In this document: positions 8,916-18,439 of the stretch, piece after piece
Layout of the letters: each line of letters begins with the position of its first letter
How positions within the stretch are numbered: the first letter of the stretch is position 1
From: Serratia microhaemolytica
GTDB lineage: Bacteria > Pseudomonadota > Gammaproteobacteria > Enterobacterales > Enterobacteriaceae
Length of the DNA stretch: 41,900 nucleotides
Assembly: GCF_004011885.1 (NCBI RefSeq)
Contig: NZ_SBEF01000034.1
Location: forward strand, 1-41,900
Direction: 5' to 3'
Translations under genes and position numbers: made by a program
Notes under the pieces: generated by a model
What the model saw: only the letters and a program-made list of their open reading frames with translations
The model's database searches: none
What the model was told of the DNA's origin: nothing

Positions 8916-9179
8916 AGTGTTAATCTTTTTAATTCATTGAGGTTAACGTTTTTGTGATTTTTTACTGATGGCGCTAGCCGCATTGTGGGGGTGTTCAAAA
9001 ATCACAACGGTGTACGGCAACAGGTTGAGCAGGATAGAGCTTGCCAGCCGCTGTATGGTATATGGGGTAGGCGAAATAGAGAACTTATATTTTTGAAATT
9101 TGTTTTTTTATACAGCCCGATCAACTGGCTAGCTGTGGGTGGAAATACAGTAGGTACGCTGATATTTTGGCGACAGCGA

Positions 9180-9209
9180 CTGCCCGCCATAATCAAATAC
9201 GGCGGGCAG
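9180..9209 (-). terminator. Hairpin downstream of nap operon
   Basis: Perfect 9-bp stem CTGCCCGCC / GGCGGGCAG with a 12-base loop, about 115 bases past the napC stop. GC-rich enough to end transcription of nap, but no T-run follows on the minus strand, so it may need Rho or only protect the 3' end. Confidence 0.5.
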
Positions 9210-9213
9210 CTTC

Positions 9214-9250
9214 AGTGAGTAACCCGTAGTGAGTAACCCGTAGTGAGTAA
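9214..9250. repeat. 14-bp tandem repeat, about 2.6 copies
   Basis: AGTGAGTAACCCGT occurs at 9214-9227 and 9228-9241 and a third partial copy AGTGAGTAA at 9242-9250. Lies between the hairpin and napC. No function known; such short arrays can vary in copy number. Confidence 0.9.
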
Positions 9251-9323
9251 CTTCAGACAGACTGAATCACTGAGTGATGATTGCCCTAAGCTACTGGCTC
9301 TCAAGTACAGTGATTAATCCGAG

Positions 9324-9941
9324 TTAAAAACCGCTAGGTACGTCACGCATGTCAGGCAGTTTGTGTGCGATGCCTTTGTGGCAGTCAATGCAGGTTTTAC
9401 CTTCGGTGATCGCTTTATCGTGCATTTTTGCCGCCACGCTTTTCTGTGCGGTGAAATCCATGTACTCAAAGTTGTGGCAGTTACGGCACTCTTGAGAGTT
9501 GTTGGCTTTCATGCGCTTCCATTCATTGTTAGCCAGTACCAGTCGATGGTCTTCAAATTTCTGCCGCGTGTCGATCAAACCAAATACTTTGGCGTACAGC
9601 TCCTTGCTGGCTTGGATTTTACGTAGCATTTTTGGGCCCCATTCGTGGGGAACGTGGCAGTCAGGGCAGGTGGCTCGTACACCACTACGGTTGGTGTAGT
9701 GTATCGTTTCCATATACTCCTGGTAGACATTAGCCCGCATTTCATGGCAACTGATGCAGAAGCGTTCGCTGTTGGTCGCTTCAAGGCCGGTGTTAAATCC
9801 GCCCCAGAAGATGATACCCGCAACAAAACCGATCAATAGCAGTGTGCCGAGTGCCAAACGGCTGGGTCTGCGCCACCAGCGCCATAAACGGCGAATGACG
9901 CCGACTTTCTGTTCTGAATTTTTTGGATGCTGTTCTGACAT
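9324..9941 (-). CDS. napC: Tetrahaem cytochrome c NapC, quinol dehydrogenase
   Basis: NapC carries electrons from membrane quinol to the periplasmic NapAB nitrate reductase. 205 residues; one N-terminal membrane anchor at about residues 30-51 ([20 protein letters not shown]), then four haem-binding CxxCH motifs: CISCH, CPDCH, CRNCH and CIDCH, the last followed by KGIAHKLP as is typical of the NapC/NirT family. Last gene of napFDAGHBC, 11 bases after napB. Confidence 0.97.
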   Translation of the reverse strand: MSEQHPKNSEQKVGVIRRLWRWWRRPSRLALGTLLLIGFVAGIIFWGGFNTGLEATNSERFCISCHEMRANVYQEYMETIHYTNRSGVRATCPDCHVPHEWGPKMLRKIQASKELYAKVFGLIDTRQKFEDHRLVLANNEWKRMKANNSQECRNCHNFEYMDFTAQKSVAAKMHDKAITEGKTCIDCHKGIAHKLPDMRDVPSGF

Positions 9942-9952
9942 GATAACTCCGC

Positions 9953-10402
9953 TTATTGCCCAAAGCCTGGGGCAGGCTTGAAGTCGTTACCAATAATCGG
10001 CGCTGCGTCTGTCTGTGGCACATGACACTGTAGGCAGAAGTGGCGGCGTGGGGCAACGTGGGTTAACAGTTTGCCATTGCTATCAATAAAGTGTGTTGGG
10101 CTGATGCGCGGTGCACCGGTAGTACGATAGTGCTCGACGCCGTGACACTGTAAGCAGCGGTTGGTGTTTTTGGTGATCTGATAACCATCGATGCTGTGTG
10201 GGATCATTGGTGGTTGATTGACGTAGTTGAGCGGCATCCTCTCTTGCTGTTTTGGCATTTTGATCTGCTTTTCAGCGGTGCCGGAAACCTCTGGCGATTG
10301 TTGAAGATCCACACCACCCGCGGCAAACGTGATGCTGCTTACCACCAGTGATAACAGTGCTCCCCAGAGGGAAAACTGCTTTTTCAGGACATTACTGTTC
10401 AT
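9953..10402 (-). CDS. napB: Dihaem cytochrome c NapB, electron-transfer subunit
   Basis: NapB passes electrons from NapC to the molybdenum subunit NapA in the periplasm. 149 residues with a signal peptide (cleavage near TFAAG, residue 28), the [16 protein letters not shown] segment and two haem motifs CLQCHGVEH and CLQCHVPQ. All are diagnostic of NapB. Overlaps the end of napH by four bases, so the two are translationally coupled. Confidence 0.97.
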   Translation of the reverse strand: MNSNVLKKQFSLWGALLSLVVSSITFAAGGVDLQQSPEVSGTAEKQIKMPKQQERMPLNYVNQPPMIPHSIDGYQITKNTNRCLQCHGVEHYRTTGAPRISPTHFIDSNGKLLTHVAPRRHFCLQCHVPQTDAAPIIGNDFKPAPGFGQ

Positions 10403-11310
10403 TTTTTGGCTCCCGACGAATGAAAGATTGTCTTAATTTCGAAAACGTTTTCTGCGCAAACGTCAATGCAACGTCCGCAGGCAATACAGGCATCACGCGC
10501 AACAGTCGGTGTGCCCCTTTTTAGTAACACCGGTTCACGCAGGATCTGCGCTTCTGGGCAAACGTGGATGCAATCCATGCAGTGGGTGCAGTTTTCGCGC
10601 CGTTCTGCGCGGATCTGAACGATACCTTTACAACCAATCACACCATACAGTGCGCCAATCGGGCAGAGATGACCGCACCAGCCATGTTCAACCACCAGCA
10701 GGTCAAACAGAAATAGCGCAACAATCAGCCAGATGCCGGCACCAAATGCTGCACCGATGGCAGTGAGCCAACCGGAAATGCCTTCTGCGGTTGCTGGGAT
10801 CAAGCCCCGTCCGATCAGGGCAACAGGGTTAATCCATTCCCAGATCAGTGTGCCACTGAGGGCACTGCCGATGAGGATCATCAGCAAAATGCCAAAGCGC
10901 AATTGGCGCGACAGCGTTGCTGATTGGCGTAGGCCCCATTTACGCCGTAACCAGGCAGCCAGATCAGTGACGGGGTTGAGTGGGCATACCCAGCCACAGA
11001 ACAGACGGTTGCCAATAACAGCGTAGCCGATCAGCACCACCATTGCACCGCTCCACAGTGTCGCTACTGGCCAGTACCCAGCGAGCAGGCTTTCCAGCAT
11101 CATCAGTGGATCGGTCAGTGGCACGCTCTCGAACAGCAAGCTAGCGCTGTAGTTGCCACGCAAGATCCAGATGCTCCAGAGTGGCCCGGCAAGGAACATC
11201 AGTAGGATCAGCAATTGGCTGCTGCGACGCAGTAGTAAAAAACGGTGGCTGCGCCACCAGCCATGACGCAGACGCGCTTCTCGTCCAGCTTGAGCCACGG
11301 GATTAGCCAT
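10399..11310 (-). CDS. napH: Membrane ferredoxin-type protein NapH
   Basis: NapH with NapG forms a quinol-oxidising module that can feed electrons to NapC/NapB. 303 residues, slightly longer than E. coli NapH (287), with the extra length between the third and fourth membrane segments. Four hydrophobic segments, the CGWVCP and CGHLCP motifs, and a C-terminal pair of 4Fe-4S motifs (CTHCMDCIHVCPEAQ and CIACGRCIDVCAENV) are seen. N-terminal GREARLRHGWWRSHRF matches the family. Its start base overlaps the last base of napG. Confidence 0.96.
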   Translation of the reverse strand: MANPVAQAGREARLRHGWWRSHRFLLLRRSSQLLILLMFLAGPLWSIWILRGNYSASLLFESVPLTDPLMMLESLLAGYWPVATLWSGAMVVLIGYAVIGNRLFCGWVCPLNPVTDLAAWLRRKWGLRQSATLSRQLRFGILLMILIGSALSGTLIWEWINPVALIGRGLIPATAEGISGWLTAIGAAFGAGIWLIVALFLFDLLVVEHGWCGHLCPIGALYGVIGCKGIVQIRAERRENCTHCMDCIHVCPEAQILREPVLLKRGTPTVARDACIACGRCIDVCAENVFEIKTIFHSSGAKK

Positions 11311-12056
11311 CAGTTACCTCCCTGCTCACCGTAGACGGGAAGTTTCGGTCCTTCCGGCACCAGTGCGTGACCAGCGCGTTCTTTTTCCTTCCAGCCCCAG
11401 CGGTAGTGTTCGCCTAACTGCCCTTGTGCCAGTTCCAACGGCAATACTTTGATTGCTGCCTGTTCCAACACGCAAGCCTGTTCACATTTGCCACAACCGG
11501 TACAGGCATTGCTGTGTACCGTTGGGATAAATTTGGCATGTTTGCCTGTGCGGACATTCTGTTGCATTTCGAGCGTGATTGCTTGGTCGATCAATGGACA
11601 GACACGGTAGCAGACATCACAGCGCAATCCTTGCCAGTTGAGGCAGTTTTCATGATCCAGCAACACTGCCAGCCCGATACGTGCTTGGTCGATATCCTGC
11701 AAGGCAGGATCGAGTGCGCCACTCGGGCAGGCGGCTACGCAGGGAATGTCCTCACACATTTCGCAAGGGATATCGCGTGCCACAAAGTACGGTGTACCCG
11801 CAGCGTTGGCAGAGAGCAGTGTTGCCAGTTTCAGGGTTTGATACGGGCAGGCTTGTACACACTGACCACAGCGCACACAGGCACGTTCAAACTCGGCTAT
11901 TGCGCCGGGTGGGCGCAATAGCAGGCCATCGCGTGCTTGAGACTGCTTTTGTTGCAGCCCCAATAACACGCCAATTCCGGCCAAACCCGCGACGCTGCGT
12001 GCAGTGTCGCGTAAAAAACGCCGTCTGGCTGGAGTTTTATCCCGTTGCTGGCTCAT
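11310..12056 (-). CDS. napG: Periplasmic ferredoxin-type protein NapG
   Basis: NapG is a Tat-exported iron-sulfur protein that works with NapH in electron supply to nitrate reductase. 248 residues. The twin-arginine signal [17 protein letters not shown] lies at about residues 12-28. Four 4Fe-4S motifs follow: [35 protein letters not shown] and [12 protein letters not shown]. Ten bases after napA. Presence of napG and napH means quinols of more than one type could feed the enzyme. Confidence 0.96.
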   Translation of the reverse strand: MSQQRDKTPARRRFLRDTARSVAGLAGIGVLLGLQQKQSQARDGLLLRPPGAIAEFERACVRCGQCVQACPYQTLKLATLLSANAAGTPYFVARDIPCEMCEDIPCVAACPSGALDPALQDIDQARIGLAVLLDHENCLNWQGLRCDVCYRVCPLIDQAITLEMQQNVRTGKHAKFIPTVHSNACTGCGKCEQACVLEQAAIKVLPLELAQGQLGEHYRWGWKEKERAGHALVPEGPKLPVYGEQGGN

Positions 12057-12066
12057 GGCGCTGCGC

Positions 12067-14550
12067 TTATACCTTTTCCAGTTTCACGGCACATTTTTTG
12101 TAGTCGGTCTCTTTTGACAGCGGATCAGTGGCATCCAGTGTCAAGTTGTTGACCAAACGTGCTGCGTCAAAGAACGGTATAAATACCAATCCCTGCGGCG
12201 GGCGGTTACGTCCGCGAGTTTCGACAGTGCTGAGCACTTCACCACGGCGTGAGATCACTTTCACTTTGTCGCCACGGCGCAGATTGCGTTTCTGGGCATC
12301 GAGTGGGTGGATAAACAGCACCGCTTCCGGGAAGGCGCGATGCAGTTCAGGTACTCGTCGTGTCATGGTGCCAGTATGCCAGTGCTCTAGCACACGACCG
12401 GTTGATAACCAGAGATCGTACTCTTTGTCTGGGCTTTCAGCCGCCGGCTCAAATGGCAGTGCGAAGATCACTGCTTTGCCATCGGGTTTGCCGTAGAAGC
12501 GTACACTTTCACCTTCTTTTACATAAGGATCGGTGCCTTCACGGTAACGCCACAAGGTCTCTTTTCCGTTCACTACCGGCCAACGCAAACCACGAACTTG
12601 GTGATAGACATCGAATGGGGCTAAGTCATGGCCGTGGCCTCGACCAAATTCGGCATACTCTTCAAACAGCCCTTTCTGGATGTAGTAGCCAAACTCACGC
12701 GCTTCGTCATTCAGTTGATCGGCGGGGATTTCAGTCAGCGGATATTTATTCACTTCACCATTGGTGAACAGCACGTCATATAGCGTTTTGCCGCGATACT
12801 GTGGTTTCTGTGCCAGCAGTTCGTCTGACCACACTTCTTCCACGTTGAAGCGTTTGGCAAAAGTAACGAGTTGCCACAGATCAGATTTTGCCTGACCCGG
12901 TGCTTGTACCTGCTGACGCCAGAATTGGGTGCGGCGCTCTGCATTGCCGTAGGCACCTTCTTTTTCTACCCACATTGCGGTAGGTAAGATCAGGTCGGCA
13001 GAGAGGGCGCTGACAGTTGGGTAAGGATCAGAGACCACAACAAAGTTGCGTGGATCACGCCAGCCAGGCATACGCTCTTGGTTAATATTCGGCCCTGCCT
13101 GCATATTGTTGTTACACATCACCCAGTAGGCATTCAATTTGCCATCTTTCAGCGCACGATCTTGCGCCACGGCGTGCAGGCCCACTTTGGCAGGTATGGT
13201 GCCGGCTGGGAGTTGCCACAACTGTTCAGCAAGTTTGCGGTGTTTCTCGTTGGTGACCACCATGTCTGCTGGCAGGCGGTGAGCAAATGTGCCTACTTCG
13301 CGCGCGGTGCCACAGGCAGAAGGCTGCCCGGTGAGAGAAAATGGCCCACAACCCGGCTTGGAAATTTTGCCAGTGAGCAGGTGCAGGTTGTAGCACAGGT
13401 TATTTGCCCATACTCCGCGTGTGTGCTGATTGAAGCCCATCGTCCAGTAGGAGACCACTTTTACCTTTGGATCAGCATACAGTTTTGCCAGTGCTTCTAA
13501 CTGATCTTTTGGCACACCGCTCATCTGTGCTGCTTTGTCTAGCGTATATTCGGCGACAAATGCTTTGTAATCTTCAAAACTGATCGGTGATGAAGCATCA
13601 CTGCCTGGGTTCTTCGCCGCTTTTTCCAATGGATGAGTCGGGCGTAAACCATAACCAATATCAGTCACCCCTTTGCGCAGATTGACGTGCTGCTTGAGGA
13701 AGTCATGGTCGACGGCATTATTTTGAATGATGTAGTTGGCGATGTAGTTCATGATCACCAAATCGGTTTGCGGCGTGAACACCATCGCATTGTCTGCTAG
13801 CTCGAAGCTGCGGTGTTCAAAGGTGGATAGCACTGCGACTTTAACCTTGTCGTTGCTTAACCGGCGATTGGTGATGCGCGACCATAAGATCGGGTGCATT
13901 TCGGCCATGTTTGAGCCCCAAAGCACAAAAGCGTCGGCCTGTTCGATGTCATCGTAACAGCCCATCGGTTCATCCATGCCAAAGGTGCGCATGAAACCGA
14001 CTACCGCAGAAGCCATGCAGTGGCGAGCATTAGGATCGATGTTGTTGCTGCGTAGCCCAGCTTTGAACAGCTTAGCGGCAGCATACCCTTCCCAAACTGT
14101 CCATTGGCCTGAGCCAAACATACCGATCGCTTCTGGACCTTTGGCCTTTAATGCCGCTTTAAATTTTTCTTCCATGATATCGAACGCGCTATCCCAACTG
14201 ATTGGTGTAAATTCGCCTTCTTTATCATATTGGCCATTTGTCATCCGTAGCAGCGGCTGTGTCAGGCGATCTTTGCCATACATGATTTTTGGCAAGAAGT
14301 AACCTTTGATACAGTTGAGACCACGGTTAACCGGTGCATCCGGGTCACCTTGTGAGGCGACAATACGACCATTCTGTGTGCCGACCAGAACACCACACCC
14401 GGTGCCGCAGAAACGGCAAGGTGCTTTGTCCCATTTGATTTCGTCTGCACTGTTTGCTGCCAGTGTGACTGTTGGGATCGTCAACCCAGCAGCCGCAGCG
14501 GCTGCCGCTGCAGCGTTAGCTTTCATGAAGTCACGACGACTGAGTTTCAT
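12067..14550 (-). CDS. napA: Periplasmic nitrate reductase catalytic subunit NapA
   Basis: NapA reduces nitrate to nitrite in the periplasm at a bis-molybdopterin-guanine-dinucleotide centre. 827 residues against 828 in E. coli. It starts with a Tat signal ([13 protein letters not shown], residues 4-16, with an unusual run of alanines). The 4Fe-4S cluster ligands are C45, C48, C52 and C80, and the likely molybdenum ligand is C178 in [13 protein letters not shown]. Molybdopterin-binding domains continue to the end. No break. Overlaps napD by four bases (ATGA), and NapD is the chaperone that binds this Tat signal. Confidence 0.98.
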   Translation of the reverse strand: MKLSRRDFMKANAAAAAAAAAGLTIPTVTLAANSADEIKWDKAPCRFCGTGCGVLVGTQNGRIVASQGDPDAPVNRGLNCIKGYFLPKIMYGKDRLTQPLLRMTNGQYDKEGEFTPISWDSAFDIMEEKFKAALKAKGPEAIGMFGSGQWTVWEGYAAAKLFKAGLRSNNIDPNARHCMASAVVGFMRTFGMDEPMGCYDDIEQADAFVLWGSNMAEMHPILWSRITNRRLSNDKVKVAVLSTFEHRSFELADNAMVFTPQTDLVIMNYIANYIIQNNAVDHDFLKQHVNLRKGVTDIGYGLRPTHPLEKAAKNPGSDASSPISFEDYKAFVAEYTLDKAAQMSGVPKDQLEALAKLYADPKVKVVSYWTMGFNQHTRGVWANNLCYNLHLLTGKISKPGCGPFSLTGQPSACGTAREVGTFAHRLPADMVVTNEKHRKLAEQLWQLPAGTIPAKVGLHAVAQDRALKDGKLNAYWVMCNNNMQAGPNINQERMPGWRDPRNFVVVSDPYPTVSALSADLILPTAMWVEKEGAYGNAERRTQFWRQQVQAPGQAKSDLWQLVTFAKRFNVEEVWSDELLAQKPQYRGKTLYDVLFTNGEVNKYPLTEIPADQLNDEAREFGYYIQKGLFEEYAEFGRGHGHDLAPFDVYHQVRGLRWPVVNGKETLWRYREGTDPYVKEGESVRFYGKPDGKAVIFALPFEPAAESPDKEYDLWLSTGRVLEHWHTGTMTRRVPELHRAFPEAVLFIHPLDAQKRNLRRGDKVKVISRRGEVLSTVETRGRNRPPQGLVFIPFFDAARLVNNLTLDATDPLSKETDYKKCAVKLEKV

Positions 14551-14819
14551 GCTATTACCTCACCTTGCTCATCCTGCTGGTGATAAACCAGCGACACAGC
14601 CAGCACACCGTCAAGGTTGCGTGCTGACTCAATATTTTCTAATAACTGTTGCGAGCTGGCAGCTTGCATTACCACCACCAGCTTGCCCTGTTGTTGATCT
14701 TGCGCTGGGATCTCCGTTTCCGGAATTGTCAGCAGTGCTGGGATCAGTGTTGGAAACATTTCTGGCCGTGCCTGTACCATAAGGCCGCTCACATGCCATT
14801 CGTTATTCATGGTTGTCAC
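14547..14819 (-). CDS. napD: NapD, chaperone for the NapA Tat signal
   Basis: A 90-residue cytoplasmic protein that binds the twin-arginine signal of NapA and holds back export until cofactors are loaded. It starts [20 protein letters not shown] and has the ferredoxin-like fold pattern with GKLVVVMQA and [15 protein letters not shown], as in NapD. Its start lies inside the end of napF (17-base overlap) and its end overlaps napA. Confidence 0.95.
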   Translation of the reverse strand: MTTMNNEWHVSGLMVQARPEMFPTLIPALLTIPETEIPAQDQQQGKLVVVMQAASSQQLLENIESARNLDGVLAVSLVYHQQDEQGEVIA

Positions 14820-15297
14820 TCCGGGTTATGGCGATCGCCTGTGCTGGACAAGGTGCTACGCAGGCTCCGCAACCGTTACAGCTATTTTGATCAAGCAGCG
14901 GTTGAGCCACACCATTTAATTGCGGCCGAAATGCGATCGCGGGTACTTCACAACTATCCTGGCAGCTACGGCACTCAACCCCCCGTAATGCCAGGCAGTG
15001 ATCGGCGATGTTGGCCACTTGTTGCCACGCTGGATGCTGTTCTGGGTAAAACAGTTCAGCCGGACAAGCCGTTGCACAGCGACGGCAAAAAGTACATTCG
15101 GCCTGTTGGAAATCAATTTCAGGAAAACCACCACTACCGCTGATTAATACACCGGTCTCACAGGCGTCAATACACTGCTGGCAGCGAGTACAGGCAGCAA
15201 CAAACAGGGAAGGCTCACGTGACCACGGGGGGCGTATCACGTTCGAGCGATGGTGCCATTGTCCGCTGAGCAAATTGCGTCGCGACACGTCGGCCAT
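14803..15297 (-). CDS. napF: NapF ferredoxin-type maturation protein
   Basis: NapF is a cytoplasmic protein that interacts with NapA and is thought to help load its iron-sulfur cluster. 164 residues, the E. coli length. Starts MADVSRRNLLSG; three cysteine motifs for 4Fe-4S clusters: CTRCQQCIDACETGV, CTFCRRCATACPAEL, CNGCGACVAPCPAQA, plus a CRSCQDSCEVPA segment. First gene of the operon napFDAGHBC. The 325-base gap to narQ holds the candidate regulatory sites listed separately. Confidence 0.96.
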   Translation of the reverse strand: MADVSRRNLLSGQWHHRSNVIRPPWSREPSLFVAACTRCQQCIDACETGVLISGSGGFPEIDFQQAECTFCRRCATACPAELFYPEQHPAWQQVANIADHCLALRGVECRSCQDSCEVPAIAFRPQLNGVAQPLLDQNSCNGCGACVAPCPAQAIAITRSDNHE

Positions 15298-15431
15298 GTG
15301 GTTTATTCCTCAAGTCAACAGCACGCTTGTGCGTGCAAACAAAATAAGTGGCAGCGTTCCTATTAGGGTTATTATGGTGGAACTCGTGCTGAATGCGCGG
15401 ATAAAGTAGGGGGAATGGCGATAGCAGATAA

Positions 15432-15447
15432 TCCCTCGTTAGGGGTA
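15432..15447 (-). promoter_or_regulatory. Candidate NarP/NarL 7-2-7 binding site
   Basis: On the minus strand TACCCCT-AA-CGAGGGA: the first heptamer fits the TACYYMT consensus at all seven positions and the second, in inverted orientation, fits five of seven. The 7-2-7 layout is the form NarP needs. Located between napF and narQ, beside the gene for NarP's own sensor. Confidence 0.55.
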
Positions 15448-15461
15448 AATTGGGGGGTTGC

Positions 15462-15475
15462 TTGCGCTAGATCAA
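15462..15475. promoter_or_regulatory. Candidate FNR box
   Basis: TTGCGCTAGATCAA against the FNR consensus TTGAT-N4-ATCAA: the right half is perfect and the left half matches three of five. Centred 29 bases from the NarP site and about 171 bases before the napF start. Confidence 0.5.
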
Positions 15476-15622
15476 TCTCTGGTCAAAGAGGATGAAAATT
15501 TGCTGACATTTATCGGCAGAGTTGATCACTAATTTGTTACATCACAGTCCAATCTCAGACAGATTTCAGTGCTGCACAGCAATAAGCTGAGGAAAAAGGT
15601 TTTTCAACAGGAGGAGAGACGA

Positions 15623-17305
15623 TTGCTAGTAAAACGTTCGGTCACCAGTAGCCTGGCTAAAGCATTGACGGGGATTGTAATACTCTCTGTTCTCTCGACA
15701 GGGTTAGCATTGACTACCGTTGCTGGGAGTTTGCGTGATGCTGAAGCGGTCAACATTGCCGGTTCACTGCGTATGCAGAGTTATCGTTTGGCATATGAGC
15801 TGGCTAACCCGTCGCATCAGTTGAATCGCTATCTGACGCAATATCAGAACACGCTTGAAGCGCCTTCACTGCATAAACTTGATCATGCTTATGTGCCAGA
15901 GGATGTCAGGCAACAGTATATTACGTTACGTCACTCTTGGCAGACGCTGGAACAGCAGATCCTTGCCGGTCAGACTGAACATTACCAACACAATGTGGCC
16001 AGCCACGTTGCACAGATCGACCAGTTTGTGCTGGCGTTACAGCGCTATTCTGAGCGTAAGTTAACCGTTGTGGCAGTGATCAGTGTGATGGGGTATATCG
16101 CGATTATCGGCCTGGTGCTGTTCTGTATCCGCTTTATGCGTCGACAGGTGGTTGCTCCGCTGAAGCAGTTGGTACACGCCAGTCGCTATATGCAGCAGCG
16201 TGACTTTAACCATCCGCCACTGGATGTCTCATCTCCTAATGAGCTTGGGGTGTTGTCGCAGACATTTACCGCGATGTCGAGTGAACTGGCAAAACTATAC
16301 CAGTCGTTAGAGCAGAAAGTGCAGGAGAAGACGGAACGATTACAGCAGGCAAATCGTACCCTCGAAGTGCTCTACCGCTGTTCACAGGCGCTTGGTACCG
16401 GCAAACTTGATCAGCAGGCGTTTGAGAAGGTGTTACGCATTGTGCGTTCCAGCGAGCAGTTACAGTGCATCAGGCTGAATGTGCAAGACAGTTTGAGTGA
16501 ATGGCAGATCGGCAGTGGTGAGCCACTGCCCGATTTACCTTGGCATTCACAAACCATTATGCAGGAGAGTAAACCTCGCGGCAGTTTGAGCTGGCAGCAC
16601 CAAGGGCAGGCACCACATCCGCATTTGATGCAGAGTGTTAGCAACATGCTGAGCCGAGGAATGCATTTCAATCGGGCACAAAAGCAGCATATGCAGTTTT
16701 TGCTGATGGAAGAGCGAGCGACTATTGCTCGTGAGTTGCATGACTCACTGGCTCAGGCACTGACTTTTTTGCGCATTCAACTGACACTGCTGAAGCGCAC
16801 ATTGGCGGGTAATCCGGAACAGGCTAATGAGATCATCAATAATTTTGATCAAGCGTTGGCCGAGGCTTATCGTCAACTGCGGCATCTGTTAAGTACTTTC
16901 CGCCTCACTGTGCAAGATGCTGACCTCAATATCGCGCTACAGCAAGTATTAGAACCATTGAGATTGCTGACTCAGGCTGAAATTCAGCTAGATTGTCGGA
17001 TTGCTTCACAGGCGTTGAATGCTCAGCAGCAGGTACATGCATTGCAGATTGTGCGTGAAGCGGTACTTAATGCGATTAAACATGCAGATGCGAAAAAAAT
17101 TGTCATTCACTGCGAGGTGTTAGAAACCGGCGATAACTGCATTACCATTACTGATGATGGTAGTGGGATCGAGAGCCTGGATGAACCGGAAGGCCACTAT
17201 GGGCTGACCATTATGAGTGAGCGTGCGGCGCGTTTGGGCGGAAAATTGCAGATCCAGCGCATTAGTCAACACGGCACACAGGTTTGTCTGCGTTTCCCGT
17301 GTTAA
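15623..17305 (+). CDS. narQ: Nitrate/nitrite sensor histidine kinase NarQ
   Basis: NarQ is an inner-membrane kinase that senses periplasmic nitrate and nitrite and phosphorylates NarP (and NarL). The best start is TTG at 15623: an AGGAGG ribosome site lies at 15609-15614, eight bases before it, and LVKRSVTSSLAKALTG then lines up with the E. coli start MIVKRPVSASLARAF. This gives 560 residues; a GTG at 15569 would add 18. Features in order: first membrane helix, the P-box AGSLRDAEAVNIAGSLRMQS (about residues 33-52) with the ligand arginine, second membrane helix, HAMP linker, a signalling helix, the central GAF-like region, the ARELHDSLAQ phosphoacceptor with His373 (E. coli His370), and an ATPase with N-box EAVLNAIKHA and G-box DDGSGI. 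Divergent from nap; narP follows 330 bases on. Confidence 0.95.
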   Translation: MLVKRSVTSSLAKALTGIVILSVLSTGLALTTVAGSLRDAEAVNIAGSLRMQSYRLAYELANPSHQLNRYLTQYQNTLEAPSLHKLDHAYVPEDVRQQYITLRHSWQTLEQQILAGQTEHYQHNVASHVAQIDQFVLALQRYSERKLTVVAVISVMGYIAIIGLVLFCIRFMRRQVVAPLKQLVHASRYMQQRDFNHPPLDVSSPNELGVLSQTFTAMSSELAKLYQSLEQKVQEKTERLQQANRTLEVLYRCSQALGTGKLDQQAFEKVLRIVRSSEQLQCIRLNVQDSLSEWQIGSGEPLPDLPWHSQTIMQESKPRGSLSWQHQGQAPHPHLMQSVSNMLSRGMHFNRAQKQHMQFLLMEERATIARELHDSLAQALTFLRIQLTLLKRTLAGNPEQANEIINNFDQALAEAYRQLRHLLSTFRLTVQDADLNIALQQVLEPLRLLTQAEIQLDCRIASQALNAQQQVHALQIVREAVLNAIKHADAKKIVIHCEVLETGDNCITITDDGSGIESLDEPEGHYGLTIMSERAARLGGKLQIQRISQHGTQVCLRFPC

Positions 17306-17634
17306 AACGGTATACTCGCCACGCCTCAGGCGGCATAGCGGTTATTCAGTGGTTGCATGATCGATCCAGTCGCCAGTAGCGTTGTCATCTGGATGCAACT
17401 CAAATTGTTTACTGCAGATACTGCGCCTGCAACTTTATTCAAGAGGGGTATACTGTTTACTTTACGTCTTATCCCTGTTGGCTTGATGATCTGGCTGGCT
17501 ACAAGGTATATGAGCAGGTTACATAGCATCTTAGTGCAATATCGGCAGTAAGATGGGGCCAAATGGGATGGGTTGTTAGCCGTTACTGGCTGCTTTTGCA
17601 GTCACAGGGTTTGATTCTACTTGCTACAGGGAGC
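17306..17634. other. narQ-narP gap
   Basis: About 330 bases between sensor and regulator. A 64-codon open frame (17357-17551) has a hydrophobic, membrane-like stretch but no convincing ribosome site, and I do not recognise it; the opposite strand has a 78-codon frame, also unsupported. CCTCAGG near 17325 is a small palindrome. The length suggests that narP has its own promoter. Confidence 0.4.
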
Positions 17635-18276
17635 ATGTTTACTGAGATGAACCATTACAACATTATGATTGTTGACGACCATCCGTTAATGCGACGGGGG
17701 GTGAAGCAGTTGCTAGGGCTAGATCCCGCTTTTCATGTGGTTGCTGAAGCCAGCAACGGCAGTGAAGCAATTGCTCTGGCTGGGCAGACTTCGCCCGATG
17801 TTATTTTGTTAGACCTTAATATGAAAGGCCTTTCTGGATTAGATACACTCAAGGCATTACGCAACGAGGCGGTGGAGTCACGTATTATTGTGCTGACTGT
17901 TTCTGATGCCAGAAGTGATGTTTATGCGCTGTTGGATGCCGGAGCGGATGGATATCTACTGAAAGACAGTGAGCCTGAGCAATTGCTACAGCAGATCCGC
18001 GCTGCAGCAGAGGGGGAGAACGTGATCAGTTCCGCGTTGATGGAGTATCTGGCGTCGCGCAGTGAGCAGCATGATCCGTTTAGCGAACTGACCGAGCGCG
18101 AGTTAGATGTGTTGCAGGAAGTCGCACGTGGCATGTCGAACAAACAGGTGGCGATACAACTGCACATTTCTGAAGAGACCGTCAAAGTGCATATTCGCAA
18201 TATCTTGCGCAAACTGAATGTGCCATCACGTGTTGCGGCAACGGTGATGTACCTAGAAGCTAAAAGCCGCACTTAA
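17635..18276 (+). CDS. narP: Nitrate/nitrite response regulator NarP
   Basis: NarP is activated by NarQ and regulates nap and other anaerobic genes through inverted TACYYMT heptamers. From ATG 17635 it is 213 residues (E. coli 215), opening MFTEMNHYNIMIVDDHPLMR; a second ATG at 17647 is possible. The receiver domain has IVDDHPLMRRG, phosphoacceptor Asp60 in VILLDLNMKG, the T in LTVSDA and the K in LLKDSE. The C-terminal LuxR-type helix-turn-helix is LTERELDVLQEVARGMSNKQVAIQLHISEETVKVHIRNILRKLNV. LDLNMKGLSGLDTL and the SNKQVA block favour NarP over NarL. A 10-bp hairpin follows the stop. Confidence 0.94.
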   Translation: MFTEMNHYNIMIVDDHPLMRRGVKQLLGLDPAFHVVAEASNGSEAIALAGQTSPDVILLDLNMKGLSGLDTLKALRNEAVESRIIVLTVSDARSDVYALLDAGADGYLLKDSEPEQLLQQIRAAAEGENVISSALMEYLASRSEQHDPFSELTERELDVLQEVARGMSNKQVAIQLHISEETVKVHIRNILRKLNVPSRVAATVMYLEAKSRT

Positions 18277-18302
18277 CACCTATTATCTCGCAGGCATTAT
18301 TG

Positions 18303-18330
18303 GCACTGTCAGTTTGGACTCTGACAGTGC
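18303..18330 (+). terminator. Hairpin after narP
   Basis: Perfect 10-bp stem GCACTGTCAG / CTGACAGTGC with an 8-base loop, 26 bases past the narP stop. No T-run after it, so the efficiency as an intrinsic terminator is uncertain. Confidence 0.55.
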
Positions 18331-18439
18331 GCTAACACCACAAGCAGATAGATATACGCGGGGATTTGGCGCACTAGCTCGGCACAAAATGGCAAGTAAT
18401 ATCACCCGAATGCCTCATTTTGACTCAAGGAGCGAAATA

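Larger units (their letters stand above)
8916..9323. other. mutS-napC intergenic region
   Basis: About 400 bases without a supported gene. It holds the mutS upstream region, a 9-bp inverted repeat GTGATTTTT (8954-8962) / AAAAATCAC (8997-9005), the hairpin at 9180-9209 and the 14-bp tandem repeats at 9214-9250. Open frames here have no recognisable features. Confidence 0.5.
15298..15622. promoter_or_regulatory. nap / narQ divergent control region
   Basis: The region between the nap operon and narQ. For napF, on the minus strand, the candidate FNR box is centred at 15468.5 and the candidate NarP box at 15439.5. A weak -10 (TACTTT, about 15403-15408) would place the NarP site near -42 and FNR near -71, which resembles the E. 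coli napF arrangement recalled as -44.5 and -64.5. The -10 choice is tentative. Another FNR-like half site TTGAT occurs near 15523 on the narQ side. Shared control of the sensor and the reductase is plausible but inferred. Confidence 0.5.

Noticed and set aside
9180-9250. CRISPR-like array
   Set aside because: The 14-bp units abut directly without spacers; it is a short tandem repeat.
17326-17562. ORFs on both strands between narQ and narP
   Set aside because: No recognisable features, no ribosome site, and they overlap each other; treated as intergenic.
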